A stretch of 64,000 bases of DNA from positions 1-64,000 of the forward strand of contig NZ_JAPDPD010000015.1 in NCBI RefSeq assembly GCF_026283965.1. The letters are read 5' to 3'. The DNA comes from Dyella subtropica. Lineage in GTDB: Bacteria; Pseudomonadota; Gammaproteobacteria; Xanthomonadales; Rhodanobacteraceae. Made by a program: the position numbers and the translations under genes. Below, piece by piece: positions 8,526-16,867 of the stretch (position 1 is its first letter; every line of letters starts with the position of its first letter). Under the pieces are notes generated by a model. That model saw nothing but the letters and a program-made list of their open reading frames with translations. It did no database searches and was not told where the DNA came from.

Positions 8526-10007
8526 TCAGCCGTCATCGGCGCGTCCCTCCTTGGAAATCTCTGGCGTGCCACCGTCGTCGCCCGCCGCTACGTAGGTATC
8601 GATGCGCTGGGACAGCGCCTGCAGCGCCGCCGCGGCGTCGAGAATGCCGGCGCCGCAGCCCTCGGCTGCGCCGGGCGCAAAGGGGCGCGCGGTGGTGACG
8701 AGCAGATCGCGCACTGTCTCTCCGTCCAGCGGATAGGCGCGGCGTTGGGCATAGGCGACGAGTAGCGCCGCTGCGCCTGCGACGAACGGCGCGGCGAAGC
8801 TGGTCCCGGTCGCAAGCTGATAGGCATCTATCGCACTGGTCAGCACCTTTTCACCCGGTGCGCAAAGCGCGACGTGCTCGCCCCGCGTCGAGAAAGAGGT
8901 CGGTCGGCCGTTGTCGTCCACCGCGCCGACCGCGATCACCTGCGGATAGGCGGCGGGCCAATAGCGAGTAACGCTGCCGTTGTTGCCGCTCGCGGCAACG
9001 AGGATGCAGCCGCGGGCAGAGGCATAGGCGACCGTATCGGCATGCGGTTTCGGGCGGTGCGCGGCGACCGCTGAATCGTCGGTGCCAAAGCTCATGTTGA
9101 TGACCTTGGCGCCGAGGTCGACCGCCAGCTTGAGCGCGCGGTCGAGGTCGGCAATCGCGCCGAGCCCGACCGCATGCGGCTTGCCGGGCAGGCGGGCAGC
9201 CGCCAGCGCGCGCATTGGCAGGATGCGGCAGTCGCCGCCGAGACCGCGCGGCATGGCAACACCCTCGGCAGCGATGATGCCGGCACAACCCATGCCGTGG
9301 CCGACGAAGCGGTCCTCGGGAAAATCGCCGCGATGGCCGTGGCCACTCAGCAGTTGCACCCCCGGCGAGAGATCGCCGGGCTCCATCCGCACCGTGTCGG
9401 CGCCCGCGCGGAACGCATGGGCGAATTCGGGATGCTGGCGAGCGATGCCGCTATCGATGAGGCCGACCACGACACCGCTGTCGCCCGGCTCGATGGCATG
9501 GGCCTCGGCCATGCGCACCATGGCACGGGCATCCTGCGCGGATGGCGCGGCTTGCGGCACGGGCGCCAGCCGACCGGGCGCGTCCATCGGCACCACCGCG
9601 ACGTAGTTGGGTGTCACGCTTTCCACCGAGACGAGCTGGGCGAGCGAGTCGCACAAGGCAGCAATCGACACACCCGCCGGCACGCGCACCAGCAGCGTGC
9701 GGGACATGCCGGTGGCGTGCTCGACCGCGTCATATCCGCAATGTGCCTGCCCCGATATCCAGCGGTTGGCCACCGCGCTGAAGGGGCGCACCGCACGGAA
9801 GCAGCCGGCGAAAGCGGCGAGGATGCGGTCGACGGGACCGCCGTCAATGTATTGCGCCGCGGCCAGCGCGCCGCGCGTCACGTCGCGGATCGATGGCACG
9901 TGCTCGGGCGCTTCGCCGAGCGCCAGCTTGAGCATCAAACTGGTCGGCAGACTGAACTGCTGTTCGCCGGGCGCGGCCCAGGGAGTGCCGAGTACGCTGA
10001 TCGTCAT
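8526..10007 (-). CDS. Subtilisin-like serine protease (S8 family)
   Basis: This 493-residue subtilase carries the full catalytic triad: Asp in VVVGLIDSG (about residue 181), His in GHGMGCAG (about 237) and Ser in GTSFAAPFVAGAAALL (about 403), with the oxyanion region in LVAASGNNG. The first roughly 150 residues resemble an inhibitor or propeptide-like region followed by a linker. No signal peptide is seen, so it probably acts in the cytoplasm unless exported with the rest of the system. It overlaps the upstream gene by four bases. A processing role towards other operon products is plausible, since several have long low-complexity tails. Confidence 0.9.
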   Translation of the reverse strand: MTISVLGTPWAAPGEQQFSLPTSLMLKLALGEAPEHVPSIRDVTRGALAAAQYIDGGPVDRILAAFAGCFRAVRPFSAVANRWISGQAHCGYDAVEHATGMSRTLLVRVPAGVSIAALCDSLAQLVSVESVTPNYVAVVPMDAPGRLAPVPQAAPSAQDARAMVRMAEAHAIEPGDSGVVVGLIDSGIARQHPEFAHAFRAGADTVRMEPGDLSPGVQLLSGHGHRGDFPEDRFVGHGMGCAGIIAAEGVAMPRGLGGDCRILPMRALAAARLPGKPHAVGLGAIADLDRALKLAVDLGAKVINMSFGTDDSAVAAHRPKPHADTVAYASARGCILVAASGNNGSVTRYWPAAYPQVIAVGAVDDNGRPTSFSTRGEHVALCAPGEKVLTSAIDAYQLATGTSFAAPFVAGAAALLVAYAQRRAYPLDGETVRDLLVTTARPFAPGAAEGCGAGILDAAAALQALSQRIDTYVAAGDDGGTPEISKEGRADDG

Positions 10008-10852
10008 GGCCTCGTCTCCTCCTGATCAGGGATGGCGGCCAGGGTCATGGACCTGGGGGCGGGAACAGGCGTGGGCTCGGTGGCGGGCTCCACCGGTGAC
10101 GGTACGAAGGCGCTCAGGTCGAAGGCCATGGCGGAACGGTGCCGACTGGTCGGCGACACGGCGAGTTCGCCGGCCCACTGGTCATGACCAGGCGCGAGCA
10201 ATAGCTCGTCGTCCGCCGATTGCAGCACCGAGACCGGGCGATTGCCGATCCGTACCTGCGGCGCCTGTCCGCCATTGACGAGATTGCGGCCGACCACGCG
10301 CAGCAGCAGCGGTGCATCGGGCGAAGCATCGGCGGCCGGCGCCACGGGTTCGATCCGGTCGACCCGCGGCGCGGAAGCCCGGTCGAGCGCCTTGCGCAGC
10401 CGGTCCACGGACAAATTGGTGACGCGGCCGATGGTATGCACCATGTCGCGCTGTTCGGCCTGCTGAAACTGCTTGACCGTGCGCACGCCGGCCCACTCCA
10501 GCCGCTTGCGGTCTTCGGGCGAAAGTTCGTCGCCTAGTGAGTCGAGCGGCTGGTCCTTGCTGTCTTCGGAAAGCGCGATCGCGTTCTCTTCGATCGCCGG
10601 ACGCGTAATGGTGGTGAAGACTAAGTGGAAGGTGCTGGTATCGGCTTCACCGGGTCCGGCGGGACGAATCCGGACCTCGCTCTCGACGAATTCGACATGG
10701 GCGCGCAAATCAAGATTGATGTCCTTGATGGCGAAGGTCAGTGGCAGGTTGAGGTTGCGCGCCTTGATCGCCATCGCCGCCTGCGCATTGTCGAGCTGGC
10801 TCTGCACGGCCTGGATGAAGTCCTCAAGGCGCAGAGTGGCGTTGCTGCTCAC
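10004..10852 (-). CDS. Trypco2-like protein with a helical-hairpin and TIG-like region
   Basis: The 282-residue product starts with about 95 residues resembling the trypsin-co-occurring domain 2 (Trypco2) family: a helix (FIQAVQSQLDNAQ) followed by strands with alternating acidic and hydrophobic residues. That family was defined from co-occurrence with proteases in conflict-type operons, which agrees with the subtilase directly downstream. Residues about 115-165 (LSPEDRKRLEWAGVRTVKQF) look like a helix-hairpin-helix or DUF4332-like segment, and about 185-235 like an IPT/TIG beta sandwich. It overlaps both neighbours by four bases. Confidence 0.6.
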   Translation of the reverse strand: MSSNATLRLEDFIQAVQSQLDNAQAAMAIKARNLNLPLTFAIKDINLDLRAHVEFVESEVRIRPAGPGEADTSTFHLVFTTITRPAIEENAIALSEDSKDQPLDSLGDELSPEDRKRLEWAGVRTVKQFQQAEQRDMVHTIGRVTNLSVDRLRKALDRASAPRVDRIEPVAPAADASPDAPLLLRVVGRNLVNGGQAPQVRIGNRPVSVLQSADDELLLAPGHDQWAGELAVSPTSRHRSAMAFDLSAFVPSPVEPATEPTPVPAPRSMTLAAIPDQEETRP

Positions 10853-11112
10853 GGCGCCTCTCCGGCGGTCGGCACGGCTTGCAGGGTGATCGCCAATCTC
10901 GCCGGCTCCGGATCGAAGTCTGTGCGAGTGAGGAATTGCGGCAGGTTGCCGGCCAGCTCGACGCCGTCAGCCCCACGCGCGACATGCAGGTCGAGCGGCA
11001 GCTCCAACGCCAGCGATTGCACCTGCAAGCCCTGCGACGCACCTGCGGCCAGCAGTCCGGTCAAGTCGGCAAACGCACCGAGTGTCTCGCCCAGTGGCCG
11101 CCGCGAGGTCAT
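10849..11112 (-). CDS. Small unknown operon protein
   Basis: This 87-residue protein overlaps the genes on both sides by four bases (ATGA junctions), which supports translation. It begins with a helix and then alternating strands (VQSLALELPLDLHVA), and ends in an Ala/Pro tail. The strand pattern loosely resembles the first domain of the Trypco2-like neighbour, so it may be a minimal relative or partner. No motif or known family was recognised. Confidence 0.65.
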   Translation of the reverse strand: MTSRRPLGETLGAFADLTGLLAAGASQGLQVQSLALELPLDLHVARGADGVELAGNLPQFLTRTDFDPEPARLAITLQAVPTAGEAP

Positions 11113-12299
11113 GCTTGCGCTCCTGGGGCCCGCGCTCCTCGAGCGGACGCGGGAGCCGGTGTGGACGGTGTGGCAGGCGCCGCCGTGGCGGCTGGCACCG
11201 AGGGCGCAGTGACAGGTGCAGGCGTCGCCGCGGGAGCAGGCGCGGGCACAGAAGCTGCTGGCTGGACGGCGGCGACCGCGGCCGTCGGCACTGGCGGTGC
11301 GATGCGCGATCCGGGCCGGCTATGTCGCTCCAGCAAATTGCGTGAAGCCTCATCGACGAAACGGTCGAGCGGCAGCGTCTCCGACGCGAAATTGATGCTC
11401 ACCTTTCCGGTCAGCGTTGCCCTGAGGTCGGAATCGGTTTGCGCATTGACGGCAACCGTCGACACCGTGGTGACGACATCGCTGGTCGTTCCTCTTCCAC
11501 CCCAGGTCGTCTGTCCAGAGTTGGGGTCGTTCGACGTTGCATATTGCACGGCGGCCCGGTCGCGCGCCTTGGCCTGGAAATTGAGGCTGGCGGCAATCGT
11601 GCCGTCCTTGACCACCACACGCTGCATGCCCAGCAGCACCATGGTCGAAAGCGTCGAGAGCCGATGCTGGGCGACTCGCTCGCGCGCCTTGGGCAGCACC
11701 ACGGACTCGAGCGTCTCCGTGTTGAACTCGCCATCGGCGGCACCGAAATCAGCGAGCCATGCGGGAGCGGGGGTCTGGCCGTCGTCGCCGGGCTTGGTCA
11801 ACGGCGCGAGCCGGTAATCGCTACCGTCTTGCGTCAGCGTTACGTCATGCGGGTATTGCTCGACCAGCCAGGCGCGTGCTTGCCCGTCGGTGACGTTCTC
11901 CTGCGCGAACTGCTCAATCGGCTTGGCGACCGCGCCGACGAGATCGGCGAAGCTTTCCACCTGCTTGATCGAGCTGTCGACGATCGCATCGTAAGTGCCA
12001 TGCACGAGGCTCGCGACAAAGGTCGGAAAGTCGATCGCCTCGGCCAGCGCCGACGCACGCCGGCCGATGGCGTCGGTCGCTTTCTCCTTGGGTGTTGTCG
12101 AGGCACCGGAGCCGCCGGCATTTCCGCTGTCAACATTTCCGTTGCCAACCGGAACCACTTGCTGGTTGGCGCCGTCCTGCCTGGTTGTGTCGGTCGATCC
12201 CGAGGTATCGACGATGTCGCGGCCGAACGCGTCGCGAGCAAACGCCATGGCGGGCGTCAACGCATCGCCAGTTGGAGGAGGGGGAATGTGGCGGGCCAT
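11109..12299 (-). CDS. Family A protein 1 of the sigma-54 operon (unknown function)
   Basis: This 396-residue protein is the most divergent of the four paralogues. The conserved blocks are DFPTFVASLVHGTYDAI near residue 86, RLSTLSTMVLLGMQRVV near 206 and the C-terminal strand VSINFASETLPLDRF near 300. The last 70 residues are Ala/Pro repeats, a linker-like tail. Its place between the amidase-protease gene and the Trypco2 gene, apart from the other three copies, suggests that the paralogues have distinct roles in one assembly. Confidence 0.75.
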   Translation of the reverse strand: MARHIPPPPTGDALTPAMAFARDAFGRDIVDTSGSTDTTRQDGANQQVVPVGNGNVDSGNAGGSGASTTPKEKATDAIGRRASALAEAIDFPTFVASLVHGTYDAIVDSSIKQVESFADLVGAVAKPIEQFAQENVTDGQARAWLVEQYPHDVTLTQDGSDYRLAPLTKPGDDGQTPAPAWLADFGAADGEFNTETLESVVLPKARERVAQHRLSTLSTMVLLGMQRVVVKDGTIAASLNFQAKARDRAAVQYATSNDPNSGQTTWGGRGTTSDVVTTVSTVAVNAQTDSDLRATLTGKVSINFASETLPLDRFVDEASRNLLERHSRPGSRIAPPVPTAAVAAVQPAASVPAPAPAATPAPVTAPSVPAATAAPATPSTPAPASARGARAPGAQA

Positions 12300-12317
12300 T
12301 GCGCGTTTCCCTCAGGA

Positions 12318-15300
12318 TCAGGCGGGTTGCACTTCACGCGCTGCGGGCCGCGTGTCGCTAACCGGAAGCGGGGGCGCGCTATCGGCGCCGTGAACGGTCT
12401 TGAACCTGCCGTCGCCGCTCAGCGCCACATCGGTCACCGCGACCTGATCCTCCTCGCCTGCGTGGCGGAACGTTGTGGTGATTCGCACATTGAGGCTTGC
12501 CCGTTCGGGGGCTCCGGAAGCGCGGCTGATGTCGGCGCGGACCTGCGCAGTCCAGCCGTCGAGCATTTGACCCTGGCCTGGCGAGATCGCCACGTCGCCC
12601 ACGGCGCCGCCTTGCCAGGCCCAGTCGATCGTCACCGGTGCCGCCGTTCGTCCGCTCGGCCCATCGATGTAGGGCCAGTCGTCGAGGACGATGCGCTGGC
12701 CGGCCATGCGCGGCTGGCCGGCGCCGCCCGCTAATGCATTGGCGGGCTGGACCAAGCCTGTCAGTTGGGCAAGATCGTAGCTGCGCCCAGTGCTGTTCTC
12801 GGTTCGCCGGGTAAGCGTCACGCCGATGCCGAATTCGCCTCCCGGAAGCGGCGGCGCGGCAGCAAGCGCGTAGCCGACGCCCGCCGCGCTGCCTCGGTTG
12901 ATGGTGTGGCCGGAGGTGCTGCCCGCGTAGACGAGCTGGATGCGGTCGATGTTGCCGGCGGCCTCAAACTCCCCGGTAAAGGCATCCCAGCTCATGATGT
13001 AGCGGCTGCCGGTGTTGTGTGTGGTGAGGTAGCTGCCCGCCGCACCCGGCGTGCCCACCACCCGGTCCCAAGGATCGGTGATGCGCACGTAGTACTGTCC
13101 GTCCTGGCGATACATGCCGGTAACGACGACGGCGTGGATGGCCTGCGCACCGGGGGTTGCCGAGACATCGGCGGTTACCCAGACCGGCCCGTTGGCCTCG
13201 ACAATCTGGCGGAAGCCATCGGGTGTGTAGCAAGCGTTGGGATGGATCACGAGGCCGAGGCCGTTGACGAAGGCCCGCTTGTCCGCTGGCATCAGCCCGC
13301 CGCTCAACGAACTGTCCATACGGGCGCAACGCGCCAGCAATGTCGGATCGACCGACTGTCTGTCCCGCCAGCCGACCACCATCGCTGCGGCCGTCGCCCA
13401 GCAGCTCTTGTCGGTGGGCTGCGGGATCATCTCGATCTCGTCCCAGTTGATCGTCCAGTCGTCGGCGTCCAGAGCGCGCGATACGTCGTAACTGCTCCCG
13501 GTGCGTCGTTTCGGGTTTACGCCGTAGCCGACTTTGCCCCCCGGGGCCGGCGTCCCGGTGCCGAGCGCATAGCCGACGCCCGCCGCACTGCCTCGGTTGA
13601 TCGTATGGCCGAAGGCGCCGCCCGAATGCATCAGCTGGATCACGCCGATGCCGGCTGCCGCCTCGTACTCCGAGACAAAGTCCTCGTAAGTCATGATGTA
13701 GCGGCTGCCGGTGGTGTGGGTGGGTGGGATAGTCCGCGCGCCGGGATGGCCCGGCGTTCCCACTACACGGTCCAGTGGATCGGTGATCCGCACGAAATAG
13801 GCACCGCCGCTGCGGTACATGCCCGTCACCACCACGGCATGGAAGAAACGGACCGGCGCGCGAACGACTTCGGCCACCCAGATCGGACCGTTGGCTTCAA
13901 GTAACTGGCGAAAGCCTTCGGGCGTGTAGCAGGCATTGGGTTGGATCGTGAGGGTCGAGGCATTCGCGAAGACCGACACCTCGGCCGGTTTCAGGCCATC
14001 TTGCATCTGCTGTTCGAGGCTGACGCACTGCGCCAGCCGCGTGGGGTCGACACTCTGGTTGTCGCGCCAGCCGAGCACCATCGAAGCGGCGGTCGACCAG
14101 CAGCCCATGTCGGTGGGTTGCGGGATCTGTTGCACCTCGTCCCAGTTCACGGTCCAGTCGTCGGCGTCCAGCGCGCGCGATACGCCCTGTGCGACCGATA
14201 GGGCCTGACCGATGCCGAAGAAGCCGCGGCTCGGGATCGGCGCCTTCAGATGGCCGACATACGCGAGCGTTCCCGAGGCCATCGTGCCGGTCGAGAGATT
14301 GGCAAGGTCGCCCGGCGCCACCCAGTTCGGCGGCACGCTGACAATCGGTCTGCCTGCATCCTGGAAGGCCTGGGCGACCAGTTGCGAGCAGAAGAGGGTT
14401 TCGGTGTCGGCGCCATCGCCAAGCTCGATGCGGCCGATGAAACGGCGGCAGCGCTCGGCGGCGTCGCCCGAAAGCAGATCGCAGGCGTGACGGTCGATCT
14501 GGTAGCTGGCGATGCGGATCAAGCCGACATAGTTGTAACTGCGATCGAGATAGCGCGCGGCGGCATCGGCAACCTGCTGCTTCTGCGTATCGGTCAGGTT
14601 GGGTACCCGGAAAGCGACCGCGAGGCGTGAATCGGCGAGCGCATCCGCGAGCGGGCGCAACTGGACGCCGGCGCCGGTCGACTCGATCACTTGTCCGCCT
14701 TGCCCGACGTAGAGCATCGCATGACTGATTTCGGCGCCAGAGCCGGCACGAATGACGGCGGAGCTCGCATGGCCGGTGGTACTGAGGATGATGTCGCCGA
14801 TTTCCAGGGCGCTGGTGCCGATCGATAAGCCGCCGACGCCGGGGTCGAGCGGAATGTCGTCACTGAGCGCGCGCGCGCGGAAAGCAAGCGCCTGGCTGGC
14901 ACCCTGCGGCTGGCAGGTGCGGCTGGTGACCAGCCGCATGAAGTAATCCCAGTCCCAGTTGCCGTCGGGGCACGAGGTATGGCCGGTGGAGGTGTCGGCC
15001 TCGCGATGGCCCATGATGGCGCTGCGGTTGACCGGCAGCTGATATTTGTCGCACAGCGACGAGACCAGCGCCGCCGAGGTTTCGTACTCGAGCTGGGTCG
15101 GCGCCTGCGCGTCGAAATGCTGGACGGTACCGTTGGGGCGCGGGTAGTCGGCGCCGCCGCGCTTCACCGCGATGTGCTCGATGCCGATGCTTCGTTTGTT
15201 TGAGCCCTTGCAATGCCAGGCTGTGTCGGCCTCGGAGACGAACTGGACGACTTCACCCGCCGGCCCGACCAGGTAATGCGAGCTCACCTTGGAAGCGGCG

Positions 15301-16292
15301 TTGGTGAAGGTATTGACCACCCGCTGGACGGTGGGTACGTCGGCGATGTGGATGATGATGCGGTCGATCGTCGTGCCGCCGCGCCCCTCGTCGAAATTCG
15401 GGCTGGCTTCAGTGCGGGTGACCAGGCTGTTCTCGCGCGCCCCGAGCGCTAGTGCACTGGCGGCTGCAGTCGGCGCGGCGGCTGAGCCGTCATCGTCGCT
15501 GTAGGGCGGCGTATCGATGCCATACGCTTCGGGATCGGCGCTCAGGCCTCGCGACCAAGTGTTGGAATTGGCCCCCATCCCTTGGGAGACAGCCGGGCGC
15601 GCTGCCGTTGCCGGCACAAGAGGCGTAGCCGCGACTGGAGCAGGCGCTGCAGGAATGGCGGAAGTTGCAGCATTCACGGGATTCGCAGGCGGTGCAGCGT
15701 GCAGCGGCGGAAGCGGGCCGAAGCCGTCGTCGTAATGGGTGTCGTTATGCGGCGAAGCGGGTTGGACTGCGGGTTGCGGAGCAGCTGCGGTGGCTCCAGG
15801 TGCAGCCGGCGCTGGCATGGCCGTGGCGCCCGGCTGGCTACTGTCGCCGGCCCAGTTCAATAGGGGGCCTTTGGCACGCGCGCTCCCGCGAGCCGGGAAC
15901 ATGCGCACTCTCCGCAGCGCCCGATCACTGAGCCCCGAGAGCGAGATATACGGACTGTTGGTGTTCGGCAGCACGTCGACCGTCCAGTTGTCGGCCGCTG
16001 GCGACGCCGCGGTAGCCAGGCCAAACCACAGCCGTTGCGCGCCCACGAAGCGCGCCAGCACCACCGGCGGCACCATGAACACCGTTTCATCGCGCGGGAT
16101 CGACAGCAGGCCGTCTTCGCGGCTGGTGTAGAAGGTCGAGGACGTGCGGCCTTCCTTCCGCGTGAACAGGGCAGGGTCGGTGGCGATCGCCACTTCGGCG
16201 ACGCTTGGGGCACGACCGACGCGGATGGTGAAGCCCAGCATCGGAAAGCGGTCGGTTACTGCCATGCGGTTGGGACGGAGTTGCGCTGCCAT
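12318..16292 (-). CDS. Multidomain peptidoglycan amidase / YiiX-like / tandem papain-like protease
   Basis: The product has 1324 residues. An N-terminal domain of unknown type (1-130) is followed by an Ala/Pro linker. An N-acetylmuramoyl-L-alanine amidase (Amidase_2) spans about 300-455, with metal-site residues in IIIHIAD, AWHCKG, GHREAD and TSCPDG. A YiiX/C92-like permuted papain domain spans about 490-660 (ISHAMLYVG, FCSQLVAQAF). Two copies of an AvrRpt2/C70-like papain domain follow (about 720-890 and 950-1120), each with C-W-[SA]-T-A-A, HAVVVTGMY and an ITDP segment. A beta-rich C-terminus ends the protein. No signal peptide is visible. The domains suggest cell-wall and peptide cleavage, as an effector or as a remodeller. 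Confidence 0.85.
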   Translation of the reverse strand: MAAQLRPNRMAVTDRFPMLGFTIRVGRAPSVAEVAIATDPALFTRKEGRTSSTFYTSREDGLLSIPRDETVFMVPPVVLARFVGAQRLWFGLATAASPAADNWTVDVLPNTNSPYISLSGLSDRALRRVRMFPARGSARAKGPLLNWAGDSSQPGATAMPAPAAPGATAAAPQPAVQPASPHNDTHYDDGFGPLPPLHAAPPANPVNAATSAIPAAPAPVAATPLVPATAARPAVSQGMGANSNTWSRGLSADPEAYGIDTPPYSDDDGSAAAPTAAASALALGARENSLVTRTEASPNFDEGRGGTTIDRIIIHIADVPTVQRVVNTFTNAASKVSSHYLVGPAGEVVQFVSEADTAWHCKGSNKRSIGIEHIAVKRGGADYPRPNGTVQHFDAQAPTQLEYETSAALVSSLCDKYQLPVNRSAIMGHREADTSTGHTSCPDGNWDWDYFMRLVTSRTCQPQGASQALAFRARALSDDIPLDPGVGGLSIGTSALEIGDIILSTTGHASSAVIRAGSGAEISHAMLYVGQGGQVIESTGAGVQLRPLADALADSRLAVAFRVPNLTDTQKQQVADAAARYLDRSYNYVGLIRIASYQIDRHACDLLSGDAAERCRRFIGRIELGDGADTETLFCSQLVAQAFQDAGRPIVSVPPNWVAPGDLANLSTGTMASGTLAYVGHLKAPIPSRGFFGIGQALSVAQGVSRALDADDWTVNWDEVQQIPQPTDMGCWSTAASMVLGWRDNQSVDPTRLAQCVSLEQQMQDGLKPAEVSVFANASTLTIQPNACYTPEGFRQLLEANGPIWVAEVVRAPVRFFHAVVVTGMYRSGGAYFVRITDPLDRVVGTPGHPGARTIPPTHTTGSRYIMTYEDFVSEYEAAAGIGVIQLMHSGGAFGHTINRGSAAGVGYALGTGTPAPGGKVGYGVNPKRRTGSSYDVSRALDADDWTINWDEIEMIPQPTDKSCWATAAAMVVGWRDRQSVDPTLLARCARMDSSLSGGLMPADKRAFVNGLGLVIHPNACYTPDGFRQIVEANGPVWVTADVSATPGAQAIHAVVVTGMYRQDGQYYVRITDPWDRVVGTPGAAGSYLTTHNTGSRYIMSWDAFTGEFEAAGNIDRIQLVYAGSTSGHTINRGSAAGVGYALAAAPPLPGGEFGIGVTLTRRTENSTGRSYDLAQLTGLVQPANALAGGAGQPRMAGQRIVLDDWPYIDGPSGRTAAPVTIDWAWQGGAVGDVAISPGQGQMLDGWTAQVRADISRASGAPERASLNVRITTTFRHAGEEDQVAVTDVALSGDGRFKTVHGADSAPPLPVSDTRPAAREVQPA
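12750..14190 (-). repeat. Tandem duplication of the papain-like domain coding sequence
   Basis: Two units of about 700 bp follow one another inside the large gene. Both encode the order ALDADDWT, QIPQPTD or MIPQPTD, the catalytic Cys segment, HAVVVTGMY, and SGHTINRGSAAGVGYAL or its close variant. The matching flanks show duplication of a whole domain plus linker. Boundaries are approximate (about 13470-14190 and 12750-13490). Confidence 0.75.
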
Positions 16293-16301
16293 GTCTTCAC
16301 C

Positions 16302-16700
16302 TCACCTTTGATTTGGACCGGGTTCGTCGCGCTGACCGCCCAGCGTTGGTTTGTTGCGCGCATCGATCGCACGCTGTTCGAATTCCTGCGGGGGGAGGAT
16401 CGCCAGATCCGTTTCCGGTTCGGCGATGTCCGGAATTTCGTGGTGCGCCGCTTCGAACTGCGCGATCGAGCGCACGAGCAATTGGGCCAGCAGCTTGGCG
16501 TGGACCGGGCTGGCCGCGATGCGATTCATCAACTGCACACCGCCGGACTGAGGCTCTACCTGCCCGACATCGATCAGGAACTCGAAGGCGTTATGTCCGA
16601 CCTCGAAATAGTTCGCATAGCTCGCCAGCAGCGGCCGGTGCGGGCCAGTCGGCTGCGCCGGGTCCGGGGGTAAATCCTGGAGTGGCTCGATGAGGTGCAC
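16302..16700 (-). CDS. DUF3467 family protein, first gene of the operon
   Basis: This 132-residue protein contains the DUF3467 signature: YANYFEVGHNAFEFLIDVGQ, then SPVHAKLLAQLLVRSIAQFE. Molecular function of the family is not established. I chose the GTG start at 16700 because an AAGAAGG ribosome binding site lies five bases upstream and because an apparent TTG start at 16781 would lie upstream of the sigma-54 promoter. The C-terminus is Arg/Pro/Gln-rich. Nine bases separate it from the large amidase gene, so it leads the transcript. Confidence 0.7.
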   Translation of the reverse strand: MHLIEPLQDLPPDPAQPTGPHRPLLASYANYFEVGHNAFEFLIDVGQVEPQSGGVQLMNRIAASPVHAKLLAQLLVRSIAQFEAAHHEIPDIAEPETDLAILPPQEFEQRAIDARNKPTLGGQRDEPGPNQR

Positions 16701-16745
16701 GAGGGCCTTCTTGCATTCCGACAGGTTGCTATCGGTCTGCCTTCT

Positions 16746-16761
16746 GGCAAGTAGCGGGCCA
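16746..16761 (-). promoter_or_regulatory. Sigma-54 (-24/-12) promoter of the twelve-gene operon
   Basis: The minus-strand sequence TGGCCCGCTACTTGCC matches the sigma-54 consensus TGGCACG-N4-TTGC with one mismatch and exact spacing between the invariant GG and GC. Transcription would begin near 16735, about 35 bases before the GTG start of the DUF3467 gene. The adjacent activator gene and the palindrome about 110-130 bases upstream of the predicted start support it. Confidence 0.7.
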
Positions 16762-16846
16762 ACGCGTCGTCGTTGACGCAACAGCGTGATTTACTGCGGA
16801 TTTACTCGGGCAGCAGGGGATTTGCAGAGGCTGCCGGTCTGTACCA

Positions 16847-16867
16847 TGTGACAGTGGCACCGTCACA
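16847..16867. promoter_or_regulatory. Palindromic upstream activator (enhancer-like) site
   Basis: A 21-bp dyad has perfect arms TGTGAC and GTCACA around a 9-base centre. It lies 110-130 bases upstream of the predicted sigma-54 start, the usual distance for an activator-binding site, and overlaps the stop codon of the activator gene. The most likely ligand is that activator. Confidence 0.55.

Noticed and set aside
356-16292. Extracellular contractile injection system
   Set aside because: No sheath, tube, baseplate or AAA loader gene is visible.
16701-16781. TTG start of the DUF3467 gene
   Set aside because: It lies upstream of the sigma-54 promoter, so the GTG at 16700 with a proper ribosome binding site is preferred.
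16815-16840. Alternative sigma-54 site around CGGCAGCCTCTGCA
   Set aside because: Only eight bases separate GG and GC, two fewer than required.
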